Assembly (NCBI GenBank): GCA_028821235.1
Contig: JAPPGV010000142.1
Location: 1-35,233, forward strand
Origin: a bacterium
Lineage (GTDB): Bacteria; Actinomycetota; Acidimicrobiia; Spongiisociales; Spongiisociaceae
Reading direction: 5' to 3'
DNA: 35,233 nucleotides
A program made the translations under genes and the position numbers. Shown piece by piece: positions 1 to 7,625 of this stretch (its first letter is position 1; every line of letters begins with the position of its first letter). The notes under the pieces were generated by a model. The model saw nothing but the letters and a program-made list of their open reading frames with translations. It had not been told where the DNA came from and did not search any database.

Positions 1-54
1 ACGGGACGCCGATGGCCGCCAGAGCACCCGGTTGTTTCGCAGACAGACCACTAG
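1..54. repeat. Partial palindromic repeat, one arm (left window edge)
   Basis: This stretch matches the right half of the complete element at 27614-27773: both share GGGACGC, GATGGCCGCCA and AGCAC in the same order and spacing. Its outer end, GCAGACAGACCACTAG (39-54), is the exact reverse complement of 35173-35188 at the other end of the window. The element is cut by the window start. A TAGGAT box at 52-57 lies just outside the arm and could act as a -10 for the SDR gene at 96. The repeat match is seen directly; the promoter role is inference. Confidence 0.75.
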
Positions 55-95
55 GATGACCGCGCCCCTGCCGTCCATCACCGGGAGTCGTCCTA

Positions 96-845
96 TTGCC
101 CCATGACAACGGCGCTCCCCGCGCATCGCTGGTAACCGGTGGATCCCGAGGCATCGGAAGGGGCATCTCCGAGCGCCTGGCGCGGCGGGGCGACACGGTG
201 TTCATCGCCGACATCGCCCGAGCGGAACAGACAGCCTCCGAACTCAGGGACGACGGTCTCGACGTCCGCCCCCTGCCGTTGGATGTGTGTGATGTCGCCG
301 CCATCGGGGAAGCGGTCGCCCGTGTCGATGAGCAGGCGCCTCTGGAGACGATGGTCAACAACGCCGGTACCGGATGGATCAAGCCGCTGGTGGAGGTCAC
401 CCCCGAGGACTTCGACGGCCTGATGGCCCTCAACCTCCGAGCCGTCTTCTTCGGTATCCAGGCAGCGGCCCGGGTCATGATCCCCCGCCGCACCGGATCG
501 ATAGTCAACCTGGCCTCGACCTCGGCATTCTCGGCCTCCACCATGCCGATGGTCCCGTACGACACCTCGAAGGGGGCGGTGCGTACCCTCACCATCGCCG
601 CCGCCCGGGAACTCGCCAAGCACAACGTCCGGGTCAACGCGGTCGCGCCGGGCACGGTTGACACCGACCTGGTCCGCGCGGTGCTGGGCGAGGAGGCGTC
701 CCAAGCCCAGACCTCCACCCACATCCCGCTGGGCCGTCTCGGCCAGCCCGCAGACGTGGCGGCGGCGGTGGACTACCTGACCTCCCCCGACGCCTCCTAC
801 GTGACCGGCCACGTCCTGGTGGTCGACGGAGGTTGGCTGACATGA
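96..845 (+). CDS. SDR family NAD(P)-dependent oxidoreductase
   Basis: A 249-residue classical short-chain dehydrogenase/reductase, cytosolic. It has the Rossmann nucleotide motif TGGSRGIG near the N terminus, an NNAG motif, and the catalytic YDTSK (YxxxK) preceded by a Ser in NLASTSAF. The C-terminal SYVTGHVLVVDGG is typical of the 3-oxoacyl-ACP reductase-like branch. The start is TTG at 96, supported by GGGAG at 83-87; the nearby ATG at 103 is out of frame. The stop overlaps the start of the LLM oxidoreductase (ATGA, 842-845), so the two are probably translationally coupled. The substrate cannot be read from sequence; the neighbours suggest catabolism of a small organic compound. Confidence 0.9.
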   Translation: MPHDNGAPRASLVTGGSRGIGRGISERLARRGDTVFIADIARAEQTASELRDDGLDVRPLPLDVCDVAAIGEAVARVDEQAPLETMVNNAGTGWIKPLVEVTPEDFDGLMALNLRAVFFGIQAAARVMIPRRTGSIVNLASTSAFSASTMPMVPYDTSKGAVRTLTIAAARELAKHNVRVNAVAPGTVDTDLVRAVLGEEASQAQTSTHIPLGRLGQPADVAAAVDYLTSPDASYVTGHVLVVDGGWLT

Positions 846-1705
846 GGATCGGGGTCACCCTGCCCGGTTACGGCGCCGACCAGCCGGTATCGATCACGGA
901 CGCAGCCCGGATGGCCGAGCGCATGGGCTTCGACTCGATCTGGAACACCGACCATGTAGTCATGGTCGCCGGCGCTGCCTCGCCATACCCGTTCGACGCT
1001 GACGGGGTGATGCGTTGGGATCTCGACCACCCGATGTTCGACGCGCTGATCGCGCTGGCCTCCGCGGTCGCGGTCACCACCCACGTGGAGGTGGGCACCT
1101 GCGTGCTGATCGCACCGATGCGAAACCCCATCGTCCTGGCCAAGCAGGTTTCCACTCTTGACGTGATATCCGGAGGTCGGTTCGTGCTGGGGGTCGGCGT
1201 TGGATGGTTGGCAGAGGAATTCGCCGCCCTGGACGCGCCGTTCAAAGACCGGGGAACCCGCATGGACGACTGGATCGACATCCTGAGGGACTGCTGGACC
1301 GGCACCCCCGCCGCCCGCAGCTACGCCCACTACGAGGTCCCCGAGGGGATCCGCTGCTACCCCACCCCGCTCCGGGAACCGCCCATCCTGGTGGGTGGGG
1401 ACTCGCCGCCGGTGCTACGCCGTACCGCTCGCCGAGGCGACGGCTGGCTGGGCTTCTCCTACACGGACGAACTCGACCCGGCCCGGATCGGTAACAGCAT
1501 CGAATCCATCCGGATCGAAGCCGCTGCGGCGGGACGGAAAGCCCCCACCCGGCTGGCCGTCCAGACACCCGGGCCGGTGGCGCCCCTGGCCGAGCAACTC
1601 GCCGATCTGGCGAGGCAAGGGGTCACCGAAGTCGTGACCTCGGCGGACTGGACCGCGCCCGACCGGGTGCGGGACGGTCTGAACCTGCTCCGGCGATCCG
1701 CCTAG
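842..1705 (+). CDS. LLM class (luciferase-like) oxidoreductase, probably F420-dependent
   Basis: A 287-residue TIM-barrel flavin/F420 oxidoreductase. The N terminus MRIGVTLPGYG, the MGFDSIWNTDH segment, the APMRNPIVLAKQVSTLDVISGGR core and GVGVGWLAEEF are hallmarks of the bacterial luciferase-like superfamily. In actinobacteria such proteins commonly use coenzyme F420, but FMNH2-dependent monooxygenases share the fold, so the cofactor is inferred. I chose ATG 842, which overlaps the stop of the upstream SDR in an ATGA, over the upstream TTG at 833. The likely role is an oxidation or reduction step in the same pathway as the SDR. Confidence 0.9.
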   Translation: MRIGVTLPGYGADQPVSITDAARMAERMGFDSIWNTDHVVMVAGAASPYPFDADGVMRWDLDHPMFDALIALASAVAVTTHVEVGTCVLIAPMRNPIVLAKQVSTLDVISGGRFVLGVGVGWLAEEFAALDAPFKDRGTRMDDWIDILRDCWTGTPAARSYAHYEVPEGIRCYPTPLREPPILVGGDSPPVLRRTARRGDGWLGFSYTDELDPARIGNSIESIRIEAAAAGRKAPTRLAVQTPGPVAPLAEQLADLARQGVTEVVTSADWTAPDRVRDGLNLLRRSA

Positions 1706-1758
1706 ACATTGGCCCGCCGGCCTGCCACCAGATTCGCAACCCCCGAGGAGGAATGCCC

Positions 1759-2145
1759 GTGTCCGAACAAGCCGTGACCAGCCAAGACGCTCCCGAGCCG
1801 CGCGGTCCCTACCCGCACATCCGTGTCCATGGCGACTCCGCGTGGATAACCGGCCAGATCGGGCGGGATCCCGTCACCGGAGATTTCGTGGAGGGCGGCT
1901 TCGAGGCCGAGTTCCACCAGGCGATCACCAATCTTGAGAACATCCTGGCCGAGGTGGGAGCGACGCTGGCCGACGTGGTCCACACCAACGTTCAGTTCGT
2001 CAACGAGGATGACCTCGACGCCATGAACCGCATCTACGGGGAGCGCTTCCCGGTCCCCTACCCGGCGCGCATCAGCTACGGCGTGGCCTTCCTCTGGAAG
2101 GGCGCCCGGGTCCAGATCGACGCCGAGGTCCGGCTGGCGCGCTGA
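1759..2145 (+). CDS. RidA/YjgF family enamine/imine deaminase-like protein
   Basis: A 128-residue RidA-type protein. Family members form trimers that hydrolyse reactive enamine/imine intermediates, or act as pathway-specific deaminases and hydrolases. Characteristic segments are AWITGQIGRDP, the NLENILAEVGATLADVVHTNVQFVN stretch (read in parts), the AMNRIYGERFP helix and the C-terminal GARVQIDAEVRLA. The signature Arg is not in the usual RVAVE context, so the exact activity is open. GTG 1759 is preferred because GAGGAGG (1745-1751) is only 1 base from ATG 1753 but 7 bases from the GTG. It follows the SDR and LLM genes on the same strand. Confidence 0.88.
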   Translation: MSEQAVTSQDAPEPRGPYPHIRVHGDSAWITGQIGRDPVTGDFVEGGFEAEFHQAITNLENILAEVGATLADVVHTNVQFVNEDDLDAMNRIYGERFPVPYPARISYGVAFLWKGARVQIDAEVRLAR

Positions 2146-2296
2146 AGCCTGCCGAAGAACGAGATAATCACCAACAAGGTTCAGGACTCGCCGACAAGGC
2201 CCAGGAACTCTCCGAGCGGGTGGCTCGCATCGAGGGGAACCTGGTCAACCAGGACAGCCAGCCCGACGGCGCTCTCGCTGTAGTCACAGGTTGGAC

Positions 2297-2605
2297 TCAG
2301 TCGTAGCCGGGTAGCTGGACGGTCGGGGTTCGGGCTACCACTCCGGTCACCCCCGGGACCCTCTGCTTGAACAGGGCTTCGATCCCGGCGGTCATCGTGA
2401 CCACCGAGAGCGGGCATGTACCGCAGGCGCCTACGAGCTCGACCGCCACCACTCCCTCGCTGTCCACGTCCATCAGGATGAGGTCGCCACCGTCGGCGTG
2501 CAAGGCGGGGCGCAGGAAGTCGACCGCCTCTCGTAGGGCATCCATGTTGACCCGAGATTCCCGCTCGGGAATCGCAGGCTCGGCGATCACCGACTCTGTG
2601 CCCAC
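2297..2605 (-). CDS. NifU C-terminal domain-like Fe-S scaffold protein
   Basis: A 102-residue protein matching the NifU C-terminal domain: an N-terminal extension of about 20 residues, then REAVDFLRPALHADGGD and the metal-binding CGTCPLS (CxxC) followed by VTMTAGIEALFKQRVPGV. Stand-alone proteins of this type carry or deliver Fe-S clusters. The start is GTG at 2605, immediately next to the stop of the upstream cyclodeaminase-like gene; an internal ATG at about 2545 would begin right at the domain and is an alternative. It is the last gene of the minus-strand run. A link to the neighbouring catabolic genes is not evident. Confidence 0.88.
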   Translation of the reverse strand: MGTESVIAEPAIPERESRVNMDALREAVDFLRPALHADGGDLILMDVDSEGVVAVELVGACGTCPLSVVTMTAGIEALFKQRVPGVTGVVARTPTVQLPGYD

Positions 2606-3646
2606 CTAGAAGACCTCGATCCAGGTGCCGGCGCCGGCCGCCAATGCCAGGTCGTAGACCAGCGAGGCCACCGCCGCGTCGAGGGCGGGCATCCCCATGT
2701 GGGTCATGATGGTGCGTTCCCGGTCATCCTCCCGGCCCGGCTTGTGGCCCGGCATGATCTCGGTGGCGATGTCTCCGAAGATGTCGGCTCTGGAGAGAGC
2801 ACCGGGCCGGAGACCCCCGATCCGGCCCACCTCCTCACCCTCCACCCAGGCCAGGTCGCGCCCGTACCAGCCGACCGCCCACTTGTCGAAGGAGGTGGCA
2901 CAGCCCGGATCGACATCACGGAACCCGGTAGCCGCGCAGACATGCGCCCCGGCCGGAACCCACTCCTCCATGAGTACCGGACGAGGAGCGGTGGTCACAA
3001 CACAGATGATGTCCGCGTCGGCCACAGCCGTCTCGACATCGGGCGCCACCACGACGGGTACCCCGATCCTGGCTGCGATCTCGTCAGCGAAACGGTTGGC
3101 CTGCTCCTCGTAGATGTCGAAGGCGACCACCTGCTCCAGCGGGAACTGCTCGTTGAGCGTGAGAGCATGCGTGCGGCCCTCGTGCCCGCAGCCGATGATC
3201 GCCAACCGGCTCGAGTCCGGCCTGGCCAGGTACATGGCCCCCACCGTGGAGTGGCCACCGGTACGGGCGTTGGTCACCGAGGTTCCGTCCACCAGGGCTA
3301 GCGGCATGCCCGTGTCGGTGTCGGTCACCAGGTCCAGCGCCGAGATGGCCGGCAGGCCGCGCTTCGGGTTCATCCGGAAGCTCGACAGCCACTTCACCGC
3401 CGCCCGGTCCAGCGGCCGGATCATCGCCGGGAAGGCCTGGACGACGCCGTGGCCGAAGGGGGGCTCGGGCCCGAGCCGGTCGTGGATGTAGAGGTTGACC
3501 GGGTTGGTCTGCTCGATCTGGCCCTCTCCCACCCACCGGAAGGTCTCCAGGCATCGCTCGAGGCATCGGGCCGGGGACAGCAGGCTGTCTACCTCGCTCC
3601 TCGACACCACCAGGATCTCTCCCGGACCGCGCCGGTCGGAGGTCAT
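2606..3646 (-). CDS. Ornithine cyclodeaminase / mu-crystallin family protein
   Basis: A 346-residue NAD(P)-dependent enzyme of the OCD/mu-crystallin family, which includes ornithine and lysine cyclodeaminases, alanine dehydrogenases and ketimine or imino-acid reductases. Visible features are KWLSSFRMNP near residues 85-95, the DGTSVTNARTGG segment, the Rossmann motif AIIGCGHEGRTHA, the acidic end of beta2 (AFDIYEEQ), and IICVVTTAPRPVL with AATGFRDVD. The substrate cannot be assigned; the unusually long N terminus may reflect a divergent branch. Its ATG overlaps the stop of the DapA-like gene by 4 bases (3643-3646), so the two are very likely co-translated. Confidence 0.88.
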   Translation of the reverse strand: MTSDRRGPGEILVVSRSEVDSLLSPARCLERCLETFRWVGEGQIEQTNPVNLYIHDRLGPEPPFGHGVVQAFPAMIRPLDRAAVKWLSSFRMNPKRGLPAISALDLVTDTDTGMPLALVDGTSVTNARTGGHSTVGAMYLARPDSSRLAIIGCGHEGRTHALTLNEQFPLEQVVAFDIYEEQANRFADEIAARIGVPVVVAPDVETAVADADIICVVTTAPRPVLMEEWVPAGAHVCAATGFRDVDPGCATSFDKWAVGWYGRDLAWVEGEEVGRIGGLRPGALSRADIFGDIATEIMPGHKPGREDDRERTIMTHMGMPALDAAVASLVYDLALAAGAGTWIEVF

Positions 3647-4587
3647 AGGTCAGCGTCCAGATCCTGCAGCGCCGCGGCGGCAACCTTGAGTTCGACCATG
3701 GCTGCCTCGGGAAGCGGTCCGTAGGGCTTCCGGGGGACACCGGTTCGGGCGCCGCCCAGGCCGGCGATGGCATTCAGGTAGCCGTGCTCGTAGCTGAGCA
3801 TGGAGGGCATGTCGGGCCGGCGGATGGCCGCCGAGAAGTGCTGGAGGGCGGCGAAAACGCTCCTCACCCACGGATCGTCATGGTTGCCGCGGCGGCACTC
3901 GTCCACGAAGCGGGTGCCGGCCCGCAGTCCCGCCCAACTGAAGATGCCGGTGGCTCCGGCGGCGCCGAGGGTCGAGGCATGGAAGAAGGCCGGGTCGTTG
4001 CCGGCGAACACGTTGATGCGGTCGCCGATGGTGATCAGGATCTCGTCAAAGTGCGGCAGGAAGGTGTTGGACTCCTTGATGGCTTTGATGTTCGGGATGT
4101 CGAGGAGCGTCTCCCACATCTGCGCGGTCAGGTTCATGCCGGTGAGGGGCGAGTAGTTGTACAGCATGAGTGCCATCTCGCCGTCCAGCGATCCGGCCAC
4201 CTCTATGAAGAAGCGGAGCGCCCAGTCGGAGGTAACCGGGAGGGCGTAGGGCGCAGCCAGCATGGAACCGTCCGCGCCGGCCCGCTCGGCGACCCGCGCC
4301 CGGCGGATCGCCTCCCGCTGGTAGGAGGCGGTGCTGCCCACAACCACCGCGATACCGGCGCTGTGACCCGTGGCCACGGCCATCTCGCAGACGGCGTCGA
4401 ACTCCTTCTCCGTTACGCTGGTCATCTGCCCCATGGAGCCGAAGACGATGCACCCCGGCGCGCCGGAGGCGGCCACCAACTCGATGCTCCTGCGAACCCC
4501 CTCGAAGTCGATCTCCTGATCCTCGTGGAGGCTCAGAGGTATCAGCGGGAACAGGCCCTCCAGGGGCTTGCGGATGAACTCAGGCAC
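3643..4587 (-). CDS. DapA-like dihydrodipicolinate synthase / N-acetylneuraminate lyase family aldolase
   Basis: A 314-residue (beta/alpha)8 class I aldolase of the DHDPS/NAL superfamily. The Schiff-base lysine is probably K171 in IKAIKESNT, and the family Tyr is in YNYSPLTG (Y143). The usual GTTGE loop reads GSMGQ at about residues 50-54. This and the catabolic context argue against true lysine-biosynthetic DapA and for a lyase or aldolase of another keto acid. The start is GTG at 4587. It overlaps the cyclodeaminase-like gene (ATGA); a chain of aldolase, imine-type enzyme and RidA would fit handling of an imino or keto acid, which is inference. Confidence 0.88.
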   Translation of the reverse strand: MPEFIRKPLEGLFPLIPLSLHEDQEIDFEGVRRSIELVAASGAPGCIVFGSMGQMTSVTEKEFDAVCEMAVATGHSAGIAVVVGSTASYQREAIRRARVAERAGADGSMLAAPYALPVTSDWALRFFIEVAGSLDGEMALMLYNYSPLTGMNLTAQMWETLLDIPNIKAIKESNTFLPHFDEILITIGDRINVFAGNDPAFFHASTLGAAGATGIFSWAGLRAGTRFVDECRRGNHDDPWVRSVFAALQHFSAAIRRPDMPSMLSYEHGYLNAIAGLGGARTGVPRKPYGPLPEAAMVELKVAAAALQDLDADL

Positions 4588-4690
4588 GGCCTTCGCTCCC
4601 AGGACGGCGCTGGAAGAGACGGGGATGGGTTAGCCCCCGATGCTGTGAACTGGGGTTTTGTCGCTGACCATGGGCCCATCTGGACATTCT

Positions 4691-5800
4691 TCAGTCCCTC
4701 CTTGTGACCAGGCGCCGGTACAGGTCCTGGAGTATCCGGCACCGGTCGGCCAAGTCATCGAACTCCACGGCCTCGTATCGGTAGCCCAGATCCTCCATGG
4801 CTCCAAGTGCCTCGTGAGTGTAAACCACAGTCCCGTCACCCTCGACGCGCTCGATGGCATCGAACCGGGCCGCCTCGTTGTTGATCGCCACCGCCTCATC
4901 GCTGGTGAGCGGAGCCGGCAGGTCGAGATCCACCCTGCCGGCGGAGACAACGGCGGGGTAACCACCGGGCAGGCCCATCGGACCGGAGACGTGGGTCCGG
5001 ACCGGTTCTGGCCCGACCAGTGCCAGGGCGTTCTTCACCGCCGAGGCGCCGAAGAGCGAGAACCAGCCGGTCCGCCCCCAGTCAATCCGCGACGGCCAGG
5101 ACGACAGGATGGAGGCCAGGTCGTATTCGGGGGTCACATCCCTCTCCTCGACCTCGATCCGGAGGTGATGGGGCACCCGCGCCGCGCCGTAGGCCATGAG
5201 TGCGTGCGACCCCACCAGCGACACCTGGATCGCGGCGGCCGGCAGGCCGGTGGCCTCCATGGCGTATCGGAGCACGGTGGCGGCGCTGACCTCCACGTTG
5301 CCGGCGCCGGCGATAGGGCCGTGCCCGAAGTGACTCCAGAGCGCCTGGTTGACCACATCGGGGAAGCAGGTGTTCACGATGGCGGTCTCGATCCCGGCCC
5401 GATCCACCGCCCGGACCAACCGGCTGGCGGGCAGCAGATGCCAGGGGAGCCACAGGCTGAAGGTAGCCGCCCGGATGGTCGCCCTGAGCCCTTCGTCGAT
5501 GTCGGCGTTCATGAACACCCGGGGCGACTGGACCGTGGCCGAGTGGATGATGACGTCCGGCCTGACCTCCCCCAGGAGCCGCGCCATGTCCTCCTCGTCG
5601 GCCAGATCCGCCTGGTAGTGGTCGAAGCGCTTGTGGTGGCCCTGGAAGGCCGACCCCAGCATGGCCAGATCGACTCTCGAGGCGGCTCCCCACGGACTCC
5701 GCTTGGTGGTGACGATCCGGTCGACCCCCGGGCTGCGGGCCAGGAACTCGAGGGCCCAGCCGCCCAGGTCCCCGACCCCGACCAGCAGAACCGTGCTCAT
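4691..5800 (-). CDS. Rossmann-fold NAD(P)-binding protein (saccharopine dehydrogenase/epimerase-like)
   Basis: A 369-residue protein starting with a dinucleotide-binding beta-alpha-beta unit, VLLVGVGDLGGWALEFLA, followed by IVTTKRS and, after about 80 residues, PDVIIHSATVQSP, which resembles the end of beta4 in epimerase and saccharopine-dehydrogenase-like folds. The C-terminal half contains LVGSHALMAYGA and a region with SGPMGLPGGYPAVVS but no active-site motif I recognise. The enzymatic role is unknown. It starts 2 bases after the stop of the NTF2-like gene and probably shares its transcript. A 103-base spacer with no gene separates it from the DapA-like gene. Confidence 0.75.
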   Translation of the reverse strand: MSTVLLVGVGDLGGWALEFLARSPGVDRIVTTKRSPWGAASRVDLAMLGSAFQGHHKRFDHYQADLADEEDMARLLGEVRPDVIIHSATVQSPRVFMNADIDEGLRATIRAATFSLWLPWHLLPASRLVRAVDRAGIETAIVNTCFPDVVNQALWSHFGHGPIAGAGNVEVSAATVLRYAMEATGLPAAAIQVSLVGSHALMAYGAARVPHHLRIEVEERDVTPEYDLASILSSWPSRIDWGRTGWFSLFGASAVKNALALVGPEPVRTHVSGPMGLPGGYPAVVSAGRVDLDLPAPLTSDEAVAINNEAARFDAIERVEGDGTVVYTHEALGAMEDLGYRYEAVEFDDLADRCRILQDLYRRLVTRRD

Positions 5801-5802
5801 GG

Positions 5803-6261
5803 TCAGAGACGCCGCCCGATGGTATGCATCGTGTCACGGTGGAAGTTCTTCATGCCCATCACCTTGAGCGTGAACTCGGCGATCCTCCATCCCTCTCCGG
5901 TCCGCCTGAACCGGCAGTGGTATTGCCCCCACATCTCACCGTCGCCCGGCCTGTCGTGGTAGATATGCCAGGCGTAGATGTAAAAGGTGCCGGTCGCCTC
6001 GTCATCACCGTCGGCCCAGACCCGCGGGTTGGTGATGTGATGCGCCGAGGAGGAGAAGAGGTTGCTCAGTCCCGGCTGGATGGCGCCCACTATGGCATCG
6101 CACCCGACGATGTTCTCGAACTCCGGCCCGTAGTCGATCACCGAATCGGTGGTGAACAGATCGGCCAGCTTCTCCGGCTCGTTCTGGTCGAAATGGAACG
6201 CATAGGCATACACGAGATCGACTATGGCGGCCCGATCGGCCGGGTCGATGGGCTGGGTCAT
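5803..6261 (-). CDS. NTF2-like / SnoaL-like family protein
   Basis: A 152-residue cone-shaped alpha+beta barrel protein of the nuclear transport factor 2-like superfamily. DRAAIVDLVYAYAFHFD and KLADLFTTDSVIDYG form the typical N-terminal helices, and YHCRFRRTGEGWRIAEFTLK forms the closing strands. Relatives include ketosteroid isomerases, scytalone dehydratase and ring-hydroxylating dioxygenase beta subunits, so function is open. ATG 6261 is chosen because the longer open frame back to 6363 would overlap the divergent VOC gene. It is the first gene of the minus-strand run, facing the VOC gene across 83 bases. Confidence 0.82.
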   Translation of the reverse strand: MTQPIDPADRAAIVDLVYAYAFHFDQNEPEKLADLFTTDSVIDYGPEFENIVGCDAIVGAIQPGLSNLFSSSAHHITNPRVWADGDDEATGTFYIYAWHIYHDRPGDGEMWGQYHCRFRRTGEGWRIAEFTLKVMGMKNFHRDTMHTIGRRL

Positions 6262-6344
6262 GCTGGTATCCTCTCGCTCGGTCCGGCTGGACTGCATCCC
6301 CGCACCCATGCGGGGTTGCTTCGCGACAAGGTTAGGAGAGATCG

Positions 6345-6818
6345 GTGGCCGACAAGCCAGCACTCCGGGACGACCTCTGGTCGAGGACGTATCAGGTAGG
6401 CGTAGTGGTGCGCGACATCGAGAAGGCCGCCGCCTTCTACGAGCGGATCGGTGTAGGGCCTTTCGTGGAAGGTCCGTCCGCCCACGCCCTGGAGCGCAAG
6501 ATCTACGGGAAGGACTGTCCCGACGTGGAGGTCAAGGGCCTGATCACCCAGATGGGCAACGTGGAGTTCGAACTGCTGCAACCCGTGTCGGGCGATGGCA
6601 TCCAGATGGAATTCCTGAAGACCCACGGCGAGGGAGTGGTCCACTTGTGTGCCCATACCGATGACCTGGACCGCGATGTGGAAGCCCTGACCGCCCTGGG
6701 CTTCGAGGTGATCTCCTCGGCCATCCTGGAGGACGGCGGCAAGTTCGCCTACTTCGACACCCGTGAGGTGGGGGGCCTGATCCTTGAGCTGTTCCAGACC
6801 GGAGCCGACTGGCAGTAG
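6345..6818 (+). CDS. VOC family protein (glyoxalase / methylmalonyl-CoA epimerase-like)
   Basis: A 157-residue vicinal oxygen chelate protein with two beta-alpha-beta-beta-beta modules. TYQVGVVVRDIEKAAAFYERIGVGPF is the usual first module and GVVHLCAHTDDLDRDVEAL the second; VEFELLQP and LILELFQT supply the Glu positions of the metal site. In the second module His is present (VVHL), whereas the first His position reads Gln (YQVGV), so metal binding may be altered. The start is GTG at 6345 with AGGAGAG just upstream. It is divergent from the NTF2-like gene. Confidence 0.88.
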   Translation: MADKPALRDDLWSRTYQVGVVVRDIEKAAAFYERIGVGPFVEGPSAHALERKIYGKDCPDVEVKGLITQMGNVEFELLQPVSGDGIQMEFLKTHGEGVVHLCAHTDDLDRDVEALTALGFEVISSAILEDGGKFAYFDTREVGGLILELFQTGADWQ

Positions 6819-6921
6819 ACCATCCACCGGGGCAGCCCTCGGCCGGGCGGTCCGGTCCCGGCGGTAGGCTGTGGTCAACGGAACCCCGGAATAACCGTCT
6901 GAAATGGAGGTAAACGCGGAT

Positions 6922-7593
6922 ATGAGCGAGTACGCACGGGTCGACATCGCCCAGCCCGAACTGAAGGAACTGGCCGACGCCATCGATGACGCACCGGGCG
7001 ACCGGCTCGCCAAGACCAAGCGCAAGTCCGACCTCGAAGGCGAGTTGCGCTACATGGAGCACTATCGCGAGGTCTCCGCCGACGACCCCATCCAGAAGGG
7101 CTGGGACGCCAACGAGGCCGAGTTCCACGCCAAGACCAAGATCTTCTCGGTACTCGCCGACGCCATGGAGCTCGAGCTGGGCCATGAGGCGGGCCGGGCG
7201 GCCGTAGCCAGGGCCCGCAAGCGGCAGGGTGACCAGATGGGCGCCGACATGGCCGCCAAGACCCGCGAAAAGGGCGAGCGGCTCAACCTCAACAACTTCT
7301 TCAAAGAGTTCTGGGGCTACTTCCAGTGGTCGCCGAAGCTGGACACCGAGCGCTACTACGACGATGAGGGCAACATGGTCAAGTACGTGTTGCGGCTCAA
7401 CTGCCCCATCGGCGACTACCTGCGTGACAACGCCCCCGACGTGGAGTTCTCCTCCAACTTCTGCGACCTCGACGAGCACATAGCGCTCGCCTACAACCCC
7501 AACATCCAGTACTCAAGGAAGCGCTGGGTGCCGGGCGGTTATCAGTTCAGCGAGCTGATCTGGGAGCTCGACACGGCCGGCGTCATCGACTGA
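6922..7593 (+). CDS. L-2-amino-thiazoline-4-carboxylic acid (ATC) hydrolase-like protein
   Basis: A 223-residue cytosolic protein. From memory the C-terminal region CPIGDYLRDNAPDVEF followed by SSNFCDLDEHIALAYNPNI resembles the ATC hydrolase-like family, named for the enzyme converting 2-aminothiazoline-4-carboxylate to N-carbamoyl-cysteine in Pseudomonas. Most family members are uncharacterised, so the reaction here is not established. The N-terminal third is highly charged and helical. ATG 6922 is preferred over ATG 6904 because GGAGGT (6906-6911) lies 10 bases upstream of it. It is followed after 32 bases by the alcohol-dehydrogenase-like gene, probably on the same transcript. Confidence 0.65.
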   Translation: MSEYARVDIAQPELKELADAIDDAPGDRLAKTKRKSDLEGELRYMEHYREVSADDPIQKGWDANEAEFHAKTKIFSVLADAMELELGHEAGRAAVARARKRQGDQMGADMAAKTREKGERLNLNNFFKEFWGYFQWSPKLDTERYYDDEGNMVKYVLRLNCPIGDYLRDNAPDVEFSSNFCDLDEHIALAYNPNIQYSRKRWVPGGYQFSELIWELDTAGVID

Positions 7594-7625
7594 ACGTCTC
7601 GACTACCTCGTTGAGGGATCGACAG

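Noticed and set aside
2142-2291. Open plus-strand frame after RidA that reads like a helical protein tail (LADKAQELSERVARIEGNL and on to a TAG)
   Set aside because: It has no start codon outside the RidA gene and no ribosome-binding site. It may be the end of a decayed gene, but the evidence is too thin to list.
4658-5962. Long plus-strand open frame opposite the Rossmann-fold gene
   Set aside because: Low-complexity Gly/Arg/Pro/Asp-rich product with no motif; the minus-strand gene has a clear nucleotide-binding site.
6819-6921. Possible RNA or riboswitch in the 103-base gap before the ATC-hydrolase-like gene
   Set aside because: Only short GC-rich stems without a recognisable pattern were seen.
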